A DNA stretch of 64,000 bases from contig NW_025064894.1 of assembly GCF_019112545.1 (NCBI RefSeq), forward strand, positions 490,750 to 554,749, read 5' to 3'. Position 1 is the first letter of the stretch, and every line of letters begins with the position of its first letter. Under the pieces are notes generated by a model. That model was not told the DNA's origin and did no database searches. It was given only the letters and a program-made list of their open reading frames with translations. Origin of the DNA: Guyanagaster necrorhizus (lineage: Eukaryota; Basidiomycota; Agaricomycetes; Agaricales; Physalacriaceae). Below, in pieces: positions 47,972 to 60,400 of the stretch. Made by a program: the position numbers and the translations under genes.

Positions 47972-48817
47972 GGTATCGGTAGCGACCCGGTCTTCCTAGT
48001 TGGTCATCAAAGATCCGCTATTGTTCCTGTACTCATGAATAGCATTAGACTCGACCCTGATAATACTAGATCGGATCAGATATCCATCTACTGTGCAAGT
48101 ATTCTCCCCGCGAACATTCAGTTGACTCAACCTTACAACAGTAACACTTCAAAGACTTCGTCGTCATTCTACATCTCTCGACACTCACCATAACACGCTG
48201 CCATTGGCATAGACAGTTTGAAACATTTACGTCTTGGTAAGTCCAGTTCGAGGTTCGCGCCAGATGTATTCCTATTAGCAGTGCCGTCATCAGGTCTGGC
48301 ACCTACTCCCCAAGTCTTTCAATGTGCATACAAATATAAGGATGATATCTAGAGTGAGGCTGAAGTGCAGACGTCCGGAGATAATTATTTGACTTGGACG
48401 GTACATCAGGCTTTGTCGTGCTGCATTACCGGTAGGGAAAGTGTCGAATCAGTGATACAAGAAACTTGTAAAACGAATGTCAGGATTCTGGCCATCTTTC
48501 AAGTGCTATATTTACACTATTGGAAGAGTCGAGAAACACAGTAAGGTACCTCTGGCTCTAAGAGTTCACTACAGATGTAATGCACAAGTGTCAAGACTCA
48601 ATAAAAGAATCTGCAATTCTGTGCACCTGTCATGTTATTCTGCATGGGCAACAGAAAATTTAAAATAACCATATCATAGGAGCCCCTCTCAGGAAGGCAT
48701 CAGTGAAAAAACAACAACTTAAACCTCTCAAGGTTTCGTGCGCAACCCGACTGCGACAATGCTGCTGGGGAACAAATTAACTTCGCGTTCCAAAAGCTAG
48801 TTCAATTGAATGACAAT
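47972..48817. other. Intergenic stretch, no gene seen
   Basis: No coding frame of note. The part next to the tRNA (about 48690-48780) is similar to sequence beyond the tRNA-Ile at 55544 (GGGTTGCGCA shared). Confidence 0.4.
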
Positions 48818-48891
48818 TGGCCAACGTGGGGATCGAACCCAAGACCTTCGCGTTATTAGCACGACGCTCTAACCAACTGAGCTAGTCGGCC
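48818..48891 (-). tRNA. tRNA-Ile (AAT)
   Basis: 74 nt on the minus strand. Acceptor is GGCCGAC/GTTGGCC and the A box TAGCTCAGTTGG. Anticodon stem TCGTG/CGCGA has loop CTAATAA (anticodon AAT); T arm TTGGG/CCCAC with the GGTTCGATCCC B box. Intronless. Identical to the copy at 55544-55617. A TTTT lies about 20 nt downstream. The DNA on its 5' side (48892-49146) has no CG. Confidence 0.95.
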
Positions 48892-49607
48892 AATTAATTG
48901 TTGGTATCTCTGTCTCTATTTAGAGGAGCTACATAACTGATTTCTATTGATGAAAATTGCAAACAAAACATGCTAAGTATTTCATCAGGAAAGAGTGAAT
49001 CAGATATACACAGTAAGAAAATTTGTTCACAAAGGTAAAACAGATAGTAAATCTATTTTTATTTGAATCTTGCCAGGCATGCTAGGAATGGATGGTATTC
49101 AGCATCACTGAATAAACCATGAAGTAGATGGAGTGGCAACCAACATGGCGAAATATTCAGTCAAAACCAGAGACAGATTTCAGATATGGGATCATCACTT
49201 CCGAGTGTGCTGCCCCTGCACATGGCAATATACTGGAAGAGAAAGCGGGAGCCTGAGGAGAGGTGATCCTTTGCCAATCCCTGTCACGACTGTGCGTGAA
49301 ATTATGGCCGACGAACGAATCTGACTTCCACATGCCAGTCTCCGATTTTCCACTCTGACTCGTCAGCGCGGCACCGCCCCGCTCGAGTTCATGGATACAC
49401 AGTTGTTGACATATCATCCAACTTTTCATGATTTATCCCTAAATAGACGATGAAGTACGGATGTCCTCACCAAGGATGTCATTACCCTTAGTCATGGTAT
49501 ATCTTCAGGAATAACGCGTAATACCTGGTACGTCTTCACGTTTGTCGCGACGTTATAAAAAGCGTGCTATGGCGCCGAGATCTTCATCCGTCTCATAACC
49601 AATACCA
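48892..49607. other. Intergenic stretch, CpG-free next to the tRNA
   Basis: The first 255 bp contain no CG; after about 49147 CG is normal. No gene is recognised. The last 100 bp are the promoter of the OYE gene. Confidence 0.4.
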
Positions 49608-50989
<1,382 letters not shown>

Positions 50990-51081
50990 TATATCCATAC
51001 CCTGAATTTAAAAATAGTTCGAATGGTCATGCATAATATTGTCCTCCGGAGGGGCTTTGGATGCATCGAGATTCACGAACA

Positions 51082-51369
51082 CTAAATTTCTTTGCATGAA
51101 GGTCCGATGTGAAAGGTGGCGTCATTAGGATTGTAAGCCTCGACATTCTTTTCGGTCTTATCGTCTGAGAACATCGTTGCAAGCGCGGTACCCATGGAAG
51201 TGGTGGATGCAGCAGGCAAAGCTGAGGGAGCCACGGGAGCCATAGTCCTAGGTCCGTATGAAGACTTCGCTTTGGCTTCGGCAGCCATCGTTTCAAGGCT
51301 TCTCGTCAGTCGTGTACCCGCGTTGGCAGGGTCCAAGGTTTCAGTTGCAGCAGCATCGGAGCGGGGCAT
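51082..51369 (-). CDS. Small hypothetical protein
   Basis: A 95-codon minus-strand frame from ATG 51369 to a stop at 51082. The composition is Ala/Thr/Ser-rich (AAEAKAKS, ALPAASTTS) and the end KTEKNVEAYNPNDATFHIG looks protein-like. A further ATG at 51490 starts a different frame (MSQTLSLTIGI) and could be a first exon, but I see no good acceptor to join them. No domain recognised. Confidence 0.3.
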   Translation of the reverse strand: MPRSDAAATETLDPANAGTRLTRSLETMAAEAKAKSSYGPRTMAPVAPSALPAASTTSMGTALATMFSDDKTEKNVEAYNPNDATFHIGPSCKEI

Positions 51370-51545
51370 CAGTGAAAGAGAAGAGATAAAGCAAGTAAGA
51401 ATTGAGAGTAACTGAACACAAGTCGCAGACTTCGCCGTAGCGAATTTTGGCGGTGGCGATGCCGATTGTGAGCGAGAGAGTTTGAGACATCTCTCTCGCT
51501 CGCTTAGTCAGCACCATATGTGCGGACTGCTCACCATGCCTTTCG

Positions 51546-51565
51546 ATTTATTTATTTATTTATTT
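51546..51565 (+). repeat. TTTA microsatellite
   Basis: About five tandem TTTA units. Confidence 0.85.
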
Positions 51566-51941
51566 CTTATCCCGGCACAGGAAGTAGATCACGTTACATT
51601 ACGCGAAGACTGAAATTTCATTTTCCAGTTTTCCATGTTTTCCCTTGTCCTCTCAGCATCACGGCCAAGATGCCCCAATTCGCCTCGGTTCTTTGGCTCT
51701 TCAAGACGACCGCTCACATCTAAATCACAACCAGCCCGCAGCTCTACACCTGCCCAGCGTCCAAGACCCAGAGACAAAGAGGCTGAAAAGTACGTCTATA
51801 CTCTCACCGATCCTTTCTCTTGCTCACAAAATTGTTCCAGGATAAAGTATGTACGCGGTTCGAAATTACCAGAAATACTGCTGCTGAGTTACATGGCAGG
51901 TACCTTGCTCGCTGGGATTCAAAACTAAAGAAAGAGCGAAC

Positions 51942-52658
51942 ATGGAACATAACTCTCATGTTGGTCCCTCCATCCCCGTCTTTCGCTCCTTATCTCTCAC
52001 ACGATCCATCAGCCGCGGAAATGATCCCATCTTTGACCCGATCGTTGCTCTCCTGTCATCGCTCACGACCTACAATCCCTTCATGCTTCACCCTTCCTCC
52101 CGCGTACGAGATAGCGTACAGTTAGAGAGGGGAGATCTTCCCAATTGGCTGTCCCCCAAGGTCTTCGTGCCCCCGGTTGAAAGAGCCTCGCCGACTCGCG
52201 ACGACGTCGAGCTGATAGCACAGATTAGCGGACGCCCGTGGACCGATATCTGGAACGCGCAGCGCCATGGAGCCGCGCCGACGCATAGCGTGGACGAGTT
52301 TGTACGGTATGCCGAGCAGAACCCTGGCGCTGTGAGGCATCCTGTCATGATCGTGCGGGAGGAAAGCGTCGTTTCGGGTGTGAGAAGGATACTGAGGAAG
52401 ATTAAGGAATGGAAGCAGGATGCGGACAGGAGGGAGAGGCATGAAATGCACAGGCTGGCGTCGCATATGACTCCGGTTGCAACGAAGGAGATGGCACTGA
52501 GGAGAAAGCTGTATCGCGAGGTGTATGGTCCTGGGACGGTGTATTACATGGAAATCGGGGAGCGATTGGGGAAAAAGGAGAAGCGACGGGAAAGGGAGAA
52601 GGAGAAGAATATTGGATTATATAGGGCAATGCTGCAGAGACGCCAGATAAAGACCTAA
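51942..52658 (+). CDS. Hypothetical protein, local three-gene family, member 2
   Basis: A 238-codon frame from ATG 51942 to TAA 52656-52658; the start is the first ATG of the open frame, and a 5' exon is possible. Shared family order: ISRGNDP, LLSSLTTYNPFMLHPSS, ASPTRDDVELIAQISGRPW, SVDEFVRYAEQNPGAVRHPVM (read as parts), then a basic helix and KKEKRREREKEK. The LTTYNPF and RxDI/V segments match member 3 closely, and member 1 more loosely. Possible Fmp46/DUF1687-like thioredoxin fold, weak. Its stop is only 26 bp from the stop of the convergent member 3. Confidence 0.6.
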   Translation: MEHNSHVGPSIPVFRSLSLTRSISRGNDPIFDPIVALLSSLTTYNPFMLHPSSRVRDSVQLERGDLPNWLSPKVFVPPVERASPTRDDVELIAQISGRPWTDIWNAQRHGAAPTHSVDEFVRYAEQNPGAVRHPVMIVREESVVSGVRRILRKIKEWKQDADRRERHEMHRLASHMTPVATKEMALRRKLYREVYGPGTVYYMEIGERLGKKEKRREREKEKNIGLYRAMLQRRQIKT

Positions 52659-52684
52659 TCTATTTAAATTACTTGTCCATGTCC

Positions 52685-53497
52685 CTACTTTTGTTTTCTT
52701 TTTTCCAAAGTCATCTTAAGCCGTGCCTTCCGCAACTGCTCGTATGGCAGATACACCTTTTCCCACATCTCCTCCCTAAACTTGATTTCGCGCTGCAGCC
52801 TGTCCCCGGCAGTCACACGTGATGCAATACGGAACGCTGCACGCAGCCTCTCCAACGAAACGAGTTCCCTCTTCCCCGCCACCAGGATCTCTTGGTGCAC
52901 CCACTTTATAATCTTCGTTGCCGAAAAAATTACGTTCTTCTGTAGATGATCAACCATAAACGGCATCTTCGTTCTCTCCGGCTCGCGAAGGAACTGCTCG
53001 AGGAACGCATCGATAGAGTGCGTCGCAAACGCGGTGGGTTTCTGCGCCAGGCTCGGGAAAGGACTCCCGGTGTAGTCGCATACGGTTTGGATATCCTCGC
53101 GTGAGGGGAATGCGACGGTCTCGAGGACAAAGTTGTCCGGCTTGATGAAGTTGGGGTCCTTGGATAAGAATGGGTCGACGTACTTGCTTCCGGGGAGGAG
53201 GAAGAAGGGGTTGTAGGTGGTCAGAGTGTTGAAGACGGATATTGTTTCTTGGTTCTGGGGGAGGTCACCGTGGCTGGGGAGTATTCGTGAATGAGAGATG
53301 AGAGGAGAAGGATGATGAGGAGGCCAAACAAAAAAAACGCACAATAAGACGAGCCGTCGCGTCCATGCCTCTCCTAGAACTACTTTCCGAGGAATTGGAC
53401 TGAAAAAAGCCATATGATTATTGTTTGGACCACATCTCTTTTTGAACGAATACCTACCGTGGTTCTTTGCGTTTACTACCAGTTCGAGAGTAAGCAT
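52685..53497 (-). CDS. Hypothetical protein, local three-gene family, member 3
   Basis: Minus-strand frame ending at a stop at 52685. The family part runs from SHGDLPQNQETISVFNTL through TTYNPFFLLPGSKYV, FPSREDIQTVCDYTGSPF, SIDAFLEQFLREPERTKMPF and MVDHLQKNV to a basic tail MTLEKRKQK. The start is uncertain: the open frame reaches 53497, but the first 70 residues (HHPSPLISHSRILP and similar) look like intron or UTR, and a better first exon may be ATG 53561 (MSRLTALQRCH) with a GTAAGA donor at 53527. Converges on member 2 with a 26-bp gap between stops. Confidence 0.55.
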   Translation of the reverse strand: MLTLELVVNAKNHGRYSFKKRCGPNNNHMAFFSPIPRKVVLGEAWTRRLVLLCVFFVWPPHHPSPLISHSRILPSHGDLPQNQETISVFNTLTTYNPFFLLPGSKYVDPFLSKDPNFIKPDNFVLETVAFPSREDIQTVCDYTGSPFPSLAQKPTAFATHSIDAFLEQFLREPERTKMPFMVDHLQKNVIFSATKIIKWVHQEILVAGKRELVSLERLRAAFRIASRVTAGDRLQREIKFREEMWEKVYLPYEQLRKARLKMTLEKRKQK

Positions 53498-53825
53498 ACA
53501 GCCAGTATGGGATATAACGGTTCTTACCGTGGCAGCGTTGGAGAGCTGTCAGTCTGGACATACCGTGTCGGAAGACCGGTTTGAGTCCGCAGTGGTATGA
53601 TGACTCCAAATTTGCAGCACCGTGGTGAAAAAGAGAGCAAGGACATGGCGAAGAGGATGATTGCCGGCCCTAACTGTGATGCCGATTCGGCAGCTCTGCA
53701 AGACTGATCAGATTCGATCGATGCATAGCATCTGGAAGTCAACCACTCACGGCGCCTCGACATCTCTCTGGTTCGATCCATTTTCATCGGCATTGTCGTT
53801 TTATTTCCTCCAAATTCTCAGATCC

Positions 53826-55178
53826 ATGGAATCGGAAATTCCCCCTCCCAACGACTCTTATGTGTCATCCAAGTCGACACGAGATGACCCACCCATCTTG
53901 CGAGTGATGCTAGAGATATCTACCACTATCTTTTCTTGGACCCTCATCGCTAATGAGCAGGATTGCTGCTATGACACCCCCTGGATTCTCTCTCAAGTCT
54001 GTCAACAATGGAGAGACATCACACTATCATACCCTGAATTATGGACTCATGTTCGTATCCAGAGGTCACAGACTAGCTATTTTTCATATCCAGCAGGTCG
54101 GATCCATCAGCTAAAAACGTCCCTCGTCCTATCCCAATCCTCCCCTCTCCGTATCTGGTACGAGGCAAGAAGTGATCCTAATGGACATCTTTGGAATGTG
54201 CTCTTGGATTATTGTCGTCACTGGGGCACCATTAAAATCTATGCCACAGATTACTTTTTTGATCATTTTCGCAAGCCACAAATACATGCCCTTCCTTTGC
54301 TGGAGCGATTCCACATTTTCCACTCTTTCCATTCCTACGGTATTAGTTCTAGGATTGTGCTTGATGAGGACATCGTGGACGCACTTGCTACAGCTCCCCG
54401 TCTCCATGATATCCTCTTGGTTGGCTTCAAATCTCCAACCTCCCTCAGTCTCCCTTGGTTGCAACTGACCGATATTGATTTTCCTTGCGGATCCCCCCAA
54501 GGTGACATCAATATTTTACGCAAGGCCCCAAACTTGCAACGGTTATCTCTCCGAGGTAATACATACAATCTCAGCCTACCCGCTCCCATCATACACAGAT
54601 CATTGTGCCACCTGACCACACCTGTCTCCGCACTGCCGTATCTTACACTTCCTAGACTGGAACACTTATTCGCTATTACTCCCCCAGGCACCATTCCGTC
54701 GCCTACCCCGGCTATCCACAAGTTCATCATACGCTCTCAATGCGCTTTGCGAAACTTGCATTTGAAGAACGTTACTATCGATCAGTCTCTCATCGATCTG
54801 ATGAAGGATGCACCCACAGCCAAGGTGTTCCGCCTCGAAGCCAGGCGTTGCTCACTGGATGCATTCGATGCATTCAGCGAATCCCTCACATATTCAGAGG
54901 GAGACAGGCCCATGCTTCTTCCTCATCTTGTGGACCTTCACATCACGGCAGGCTCTGTCCTGCCTGTCACCTATGCATTCATAATGATGGTGCAGTCAAG
55001 GTGGTATGTTGATCGAACTCGGGCTGTGCAGCTACGCTCCCTAAACGGTGTGGATCTTGATGATCAGATGTTGCCTGATGATGCAAAGTTATTAACGCAA
55101 GTAGATGAGGAGAGATTTCAGTTCTATATTGGTGTATGTGGGGGTGTCATACTTGTAAAAGAAGATCCCTATGAATAG
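53826..55178 (+). CDS. F-box/leucine-rich-type protein, intact
   Basis: Single exon, ATG 53826 chosen (MESEIPPP); the frame is open 55 codons further up to 53661. The F-box-adjacent pattern is clear: TTIFSWTLIANEQDCCYDTPWILSQV (read as parts), CQQWRDITLSYPELWTHVRI. A leucine-rich region follows (LPLLERFHIF, LQRLSLRGN, LRNLHLKNV, HLVDLHITAGSVLP). F-box proteins present substrates to SCF ubiquitin ligases; which substrate is unknown. The N-terminal coiled coil usual in the family is absent. A stretch near residues 370-420 (MKDAPTAKVFRLEA ... AFIMMVQSRWYVDR) is shared with the decayed remnant at 61793-62056. CpG content is normal inside the gene and drops to none from about 55100. Confidence 0.7.
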   Translation: MESEIPPPNDSYVSSKSTRDDPPILRVMLEISTTIFSWTLIANEQDCCYDTPWILSQVCQQWRDITLSYPELWTHVRIQRSQTSYFSYPAGRIHQLKTSLVLSQSSPLRIWYEARSDPNGHLWNVLLDYCRHWGTIKIYATDYFFDHFRKPQIHALPLLERFHIFHSFHSYGISSRIVLDEDIVDALATAPRLHDILLVGFKSPTSLSLPWLQLTDIDFPCGSPQGDINILRKAPNLQRLSLRGNTYNLSLPAPIIHRSLCHLTTPVSALPYLTLPRLEHLFAITPPGTIPSPTPAIHKFIIRSQCALRNLHLKNVTIDQSLIDLMKDAPTAKVFRLEARRCSLDAFDAFSESLTYSEGDRPMLLPHLVDLHITAGSVLPVTYAFIMMVQSRWYVDRTRAVQLRSLNGVDLDDQMLPDDAKLLTQVDEERFQFYIGVCGGVILVKEDPYE

Positions 55179-55543
55179 AAGGTGCTATCTGGTTTTGACT
55201 AGATATTTTTGATACATTGGCCAGTTCACCTCTTAGTTGACTACCTGTACATTTATGTATTATTATGTTTTCTTCCTTTTGCAAGCCTTTGTGTTCTGCA
55301 TCTTGTTCTGTTTTCATCAAGTTCTTTTCCCTCTTTTGTCTGGTAGTCACATTCTCTGTGTCTTATTTTCTACAGAAAATCTGCTGCCATTATTGAAGCA
55401 AAGAATCTACAGATTGCAGGGATGCAAAATTCAAATAAATGGGTTGATTGAACAAGTTGGCTGGCTGTGTTGATGGGCTTGGTACTCTTTGTTTCACTAA
55501 ATGTCATCCTTTATGGTACTAATTTAGTGCCCAATGACACTGT

Positions 55544-55617
55544 GGCCGACTAGCTCAGTTGGTTAGAGCGTCGTGCTAATAACGCGAAGGTCTTGGGTTC
55601 GATCCCCACGTTGGCCA
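55544..55617 (+). tRNA. tRNA-Ile (AAT)
   Basis: 74 nt, identical to 48818-48891: TAGCTCAGTTGG A box, anticodon AAT in loop CTAATAA, GGTTCGATCCC B box. A T6 run about 21 nt downstream is a pol III terminator. About 440 bp on its 5' side contain no CG. Confidence 0.95.
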
Positions 55618-56178
55618 TCTGGGGAATCCATTTAGCTTTTTTGTTTTCTACTTCATCAGGTCCTGACTAGGGTTGCGCAAGCCCCAAGGGGGGTAAGTTA
55701 TAGTCTGTTTTTACCGACTTCTTCAAGGGGGTTATTTTGATGAGGTAATTTACCCTTACTTTCCTTATCACGTGACAAATCACATGACTGGTGCGTGGCA
55801 GATTAAAATACTATACCTTCTATTTGTAAATACAAAATGTATATAATAGTACTGAATGTAACACGTAAAATACTGCCCATGCATAGCCAACAGTTAAACC
55901 TTACCGTCTGCTTCTGCGAGAGGATGTCCGAAATTCCGGCAAATCCCTCCCGGCTTTCATTACGTCTTTTGACGAATCCTCAACTTTTCACCTCTGCCCT
56001 AGGTTTTAGACTCAGCCCTTGGCCAAAATTTCAGTAAACATTATTGGGGATCTGAGCATAGACGATGGTGTTACGACGGTGTCTTCAGACTGTGACAACA
56101 TATGTAGGGCTGAAGTCCAGGATGATGTTCTTAAACGAGCCATAGGACAGTACGTTGAACTAGTATGCAATTTCTTTC
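55618..56178. other. Intergenic stretch with tRNA-associated repeat motifs
   Basis: 55660-55770 contains GGGTTGCGCAAGCCCC and CAAGGGGGTTATTTTGATGA. Similar phrases lie beyond the tRNA-Ile at 48818 and the tRNA-Ala at 3985. A CACGTGACAAATCACATGAC near 55770 is a hyphenated palindrome-like motif. No gene seen. Confidence 0.4.
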
Positions 56179-56827
56179 CTACTGACGGGTACCTTCACGT
56201 CGGTGAGCAGCCGGCGAAGACAAGCGATCAACTACCTTTTCCCCCGACTCCACTAACGCATCTAGGTACCTTTTCGTTCCGTACAGTCCTAGAAGTGATC
56301 GTAAGAGCGCGTACCTCAGCGCCAGTCGATAATTCCACTGACCATCCTTGATAGTGGCCCACGTGAACTTCCCTTCCTCGCCCTTCCAACGGGACGGATA
56401 ATACCTCTCAGGCAAAGACACTCTGATGACCTTGCTGTGCTCATCCACAGTAACGACATTATATGTTCTTATATAGGCCTGCATCATCTGCACCACCCCC
56501 TCCGGAGTGGCGAGACGATATTCTTGTGGGTTATTAAGCAGCGATCCCCAATAATAACCTGTCCGTCGTCGTCGTCGTCAACATCTCTCGCGCGGTCTTC
56601 TCCCCAACAGGTCACGTACAACAACTGTTTATAACCTGCCGCCACGAGCTTATCTGACGGTGCTGGAACTGCAAGAAGGCGAGTTCTTCAGCTGAACAGT
56701 GGTTTCGGGTCCGGGGAAGTTCCCGATTGATGATGTCTTCTGGCAGCATCGGTGGTGGGATCATGTACCTGGGAGCTCCTTGCAGACGGTAATGCGATGG
56801 CGAGAGAGGCTGATCAGAGTCATCCAT
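56179..56827 (-). CDS. Hypothetical protein with a frame change at a GAC triplet repeat
   Basis: Minus strand: ATG 56827 starts MDDSDQPLSPSHYRLQG ... EELAFLQFQHRQ, and the coding pattern ends in LPERYYPSRWKGEEGKFTW and GLYGTKRYLDALVES with a stop near 56179. The two ends are in different frames. The switch falls near 56560-56660, around a (GAC)n tract (56564-56579), so an unseen intron or repeat slippage joins them. GYYWGSLLNNPQEYRLATP is the likely sequence after the switch. No family recognised. Confidence 0.45.
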
Positions 56828-57498
56828 CAGGGTGGGGGGAAGGCAAATAGGTTCTCTTTGTTCTTGGGTTGACGGTTTTATTGATGCACTTTTATAGCAG
56901 TGGCGTCGTCCTGCATTTTTCAGGGGTCCTGGTTACTGCCCTGTTCCCCGCCCCAAAAACGTGGGGTGTGACTTTATATTTCGTCGTTGCTGGGTGCGAT
57001 AATGATTTGTCCAATTCAGAGCATTTCCTTTGAGATTTTGGACTGGAGACATCACGTATTGCAGTGAAAGCAAAATAGATTTCGCCCAGAACACATGCTG
57101 TGTACAGGTTAAAAGTCCGCGCGCTCTTTGTTTTCCGGTTCCGACCATGACTCTGATAGATACTAAAAAGGTTCTCAGTTGTATCTCTTTCCTCTTGTTC
57201 CTGACTTGAGGCCTGAAGGCCCTAATAACAGTTCCGAATCTATGCCCCTTCTTTACTCGTTATCTTCCCAGAATCGATGGTCTGGTAACCAGGGGTTGCT
57301 TAACTGGGTGAATGTGCACATCTATTTCATAACTTTCTCTCCCGGCCGACATTCAACCCAAGGCGAAGACTAAGTCATATACTTTCGGCGAGACCATCAC
57401 GCCTTGAGGTCCGAGTCTTACTGTATATGTGTATATGTATACCATTGCAAAATATATATATATATATATCGTCCGCACAAAAGATCATATCTACATAT
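56828..57498. other. Intergenic stretch, no gene seen
   Basis: Short frames only. It includes the AT microsatellite at 57451-57469. Confidence 0.4.
57451..57469 (+). repeat. AT microsatellite
   Basis: About nine tandem AT units. Confidence 0.9.
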
Positions 57499-60400
57499 CT
57501 ACTCAGGCTTGAACCCACCGATCGCCCTAACATCCTCTACAATACGTCTATACTCCTTCAATAGCTCCGCAACTTCCGACATCTTCAAATCGTCCACCTC
57601 GCAATCTAAGAATCGTTTATTGGGTGGTGCCAGAGATAACCGTCCCTGTACCACGGACTCCGCAACAGGACTGTCAACCAGATGAGATGTAGGCGGCAGA
57701 ATAGACGGCCTTGGAGGCGAGCTCTACAAAATCATGATAAGCGCATTAGAACGGAGGAAAATTGAAATTGTGTACCTTCTTCGCAGTAAGAGCAGAGACA
57801 CTAGCCAGCCGGTCACTCAAACTCGGCCGCGACGTCTTCCTCCGCTTCTTCTTCGAGCTCATCATACTCTCGAAACTCTTGATACTCTTCATATCCCCAG
57901 GGGGACTATAATCCGCTTCTTCTTCGTCTTCGTCATCATCCTCGCTCTCCTCCTCTTCCTCCTCCTCACTCTCATCGTCACTCGACATAAATACCCCGCT
58001 TCTAACCGACCCAGCTCTGCTCCTCCTGCTCCGCACCGACCCCGGCCTCGACACCGTAACCAGTTCCTCCTCGCCTCCCATTTTCGGCGTCGACCCAGGC
58101 AACATGCTCTTGATCGAAAACCCACTCTCCCTCCTCAACAGCCCAAATCCAGGCCTCACTGCATTCCAAGGAGTAGAGCCCTGCACGTTATCCATGGCAG
58201 GTGCGTTGGTATTGTTCGGCAGCAGAGACTTGAGCATCCCGAATGAGGTATCGACAACTCCAGTGAGGACCTTGTTCGCAGATCCAGCGATCGCGTCGAC
58301 TTGCTGCTCCACGCGACCGCGTAATCCATCCTTGGCGGCGCCCCGCTCCTGCGAGGAAGCACGTGAAGAGGGAGGGGGAGCGGACGTCACGATAGGTATT
58401 GGGGTCAGATCTGCCGCACTAACACAAAAGAGGTTAACCAAATGTCAAACAGAATCACAAAACCAACCTCAACACTCGTCCACCCTCCTGACCCAAGCCC
58501 AGGCTCTTCAGATCCACATTCTCCAGGAACTCGATAACGGCCATAAGGTTGATAACACAATAGTTCTCTTCTCCATTCGCGTGTTTGTTTCTGAATCGTT
58601 GGGTATACAATACATGCGACACGAGATGAGGGGGATTCGACTTGACGACAGAAAAAATGAGAAGAGGGAAGAGAACGTCAAGAGATATTGGCGTTTCATC
58701 TTGCGATGTGTTAGGTTTATCTGAAGCCGCCGTCGAAGGTCGAGGTGATGAAGAGGAGGGGGAAACCGGTTTGTTCCCTTCGTCATTTACTGCCGAACTA
58801 TGCACAATGACTCCGTTGGCTTTCTGTTCTGGTTCGGCGATGGTAGGGACCGATTGTGAGTTTGGGGCGGGATCCTTTGCCTGGGACTCGATGCGTAGGG
58901 AGCCATGGTCCTGGTCCTTGCTCAGATTTCTGGCCTTCTGCGTTGGCTCCAGCATCACTTCTGCTGGCAGCGTTTCGTTCTCGTTTCTCAGGCGTATGGG
59001 CGGTAGTCTGGTAAGACCCTCTGATAAAGAAAGTCGTCAGGTCTTCACACGGCCGCTGAAGAAAGAACCCACCAACGATAATCTTGTGAGCCTCAACAAG
59101 AAGCGCAGCTTTATCGGCCGGAGATCTGACGGAGTCTAGTTGGGTCAGCACTAAAAAATAGTGAGGATATGGCAACATTGCATCGGGCAGGACTTACTGC
59201 CTCCGCAAGCCTGAATTAGACCGTCTAGGTCTTGTTGGTTGGCAACATCTCCGTCAATAATAATGTCAAGATGCTGGAGACCAAGGTCGAGCATGTTCAG
59301 TGCAGCAACACGACTCGACAATGCTTCATCGTGATCGAGATCGTCCGACTGCGAGGGATATAAGAGCCTATCACTGGTAGTCAGCTTTTGTCCATCTCAG
59401 AGAAGGAACGAAGGCAACCTATCGTAAAACAGCTCGCATATCGCCTTCTCGACGCGATCAAGCACCTTGGTTTCGTCATCCTCAGAAGACGGATCTTGGA
59501 GCTCGTTCTTCTCCTCATCTTCCTTCCTTGCTCGTAACCTAAGTTCCTCCTCTATTCCATAGTAGAAGTCTTGAAACATGTCTGACACCTCGGCCGTGTC
59601 ATAGTCGATGGGCTGGATCACGTATTTCACGCCGGGATTGGCCTCCCCGCCAGCCTCCGATTTCCTCACCCTGTAAAAGGGATGAAGACTGTCCGTGAAC
59701 GCTCTCGTACGATTAATCAGCCAGCGTGGTGAACCAGCTAGAGACTCTGATATGCAACTCTTGAGTGCAAGCAGAGTCTGTTTACATATATCGTTGAAGA
59801 TGACCGGTTCCGAAATAGTAAATGCAGGAATGATTATAGGGGCGGGGAAAGTGGGGAAAGTATCTTCAACACTAGAAATACTACTCGTTGACGGCGTCGA
59901 TTTATGACCAAAGAGAGATGCGAAAGGATTTGTTAAACGCGACGCTTGCTGAGATGGACGAGGAGGGAGTGGAGGTTTCGCGCGGGGTGGAACAGGTAAT
60001 GATGTAGTGTGTGATGGTACGCGGAAAGAAGGAAATGCACTCGTCACTTGAGGTAAGGGTGGTAGGTTCGCAAGTGTTGTGGATCGCGTAGAAGGAGTCA
60101 AGATTCCTTGGTAGAGCTTTGAAGAAGGGTGAAGGGAAGATTGGAAGGTAAGTGTCGTGCTGGAGATTCGTTAGAGCAGTACGCGAAAGAGAAATCAGTG
60201 CGTACTTATTCAGCACACCTCGGAGACCAGACAAGGTAACGATGGGAGCTTCCTTGCGTGAAGACCCATCGCAAAGGACGATATGGTCCTTCACAAAGTC
60301 GGCAGTGATCCTTTCATTCGTCGCTGGTTCCAATGGCAATAAAAGTGTTGCCTAATTGGTAGCCTCAGCCTCAGTATGTGTATGTATGGTAGCACGTACT

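Noticed and set aside
58104..58724. 206-codon plus-strand frame opposite the VPS9 gene
   Set aside because: Antisense shadow of exons 6 and 7, whose own frame joins perfectly through all eight exons.
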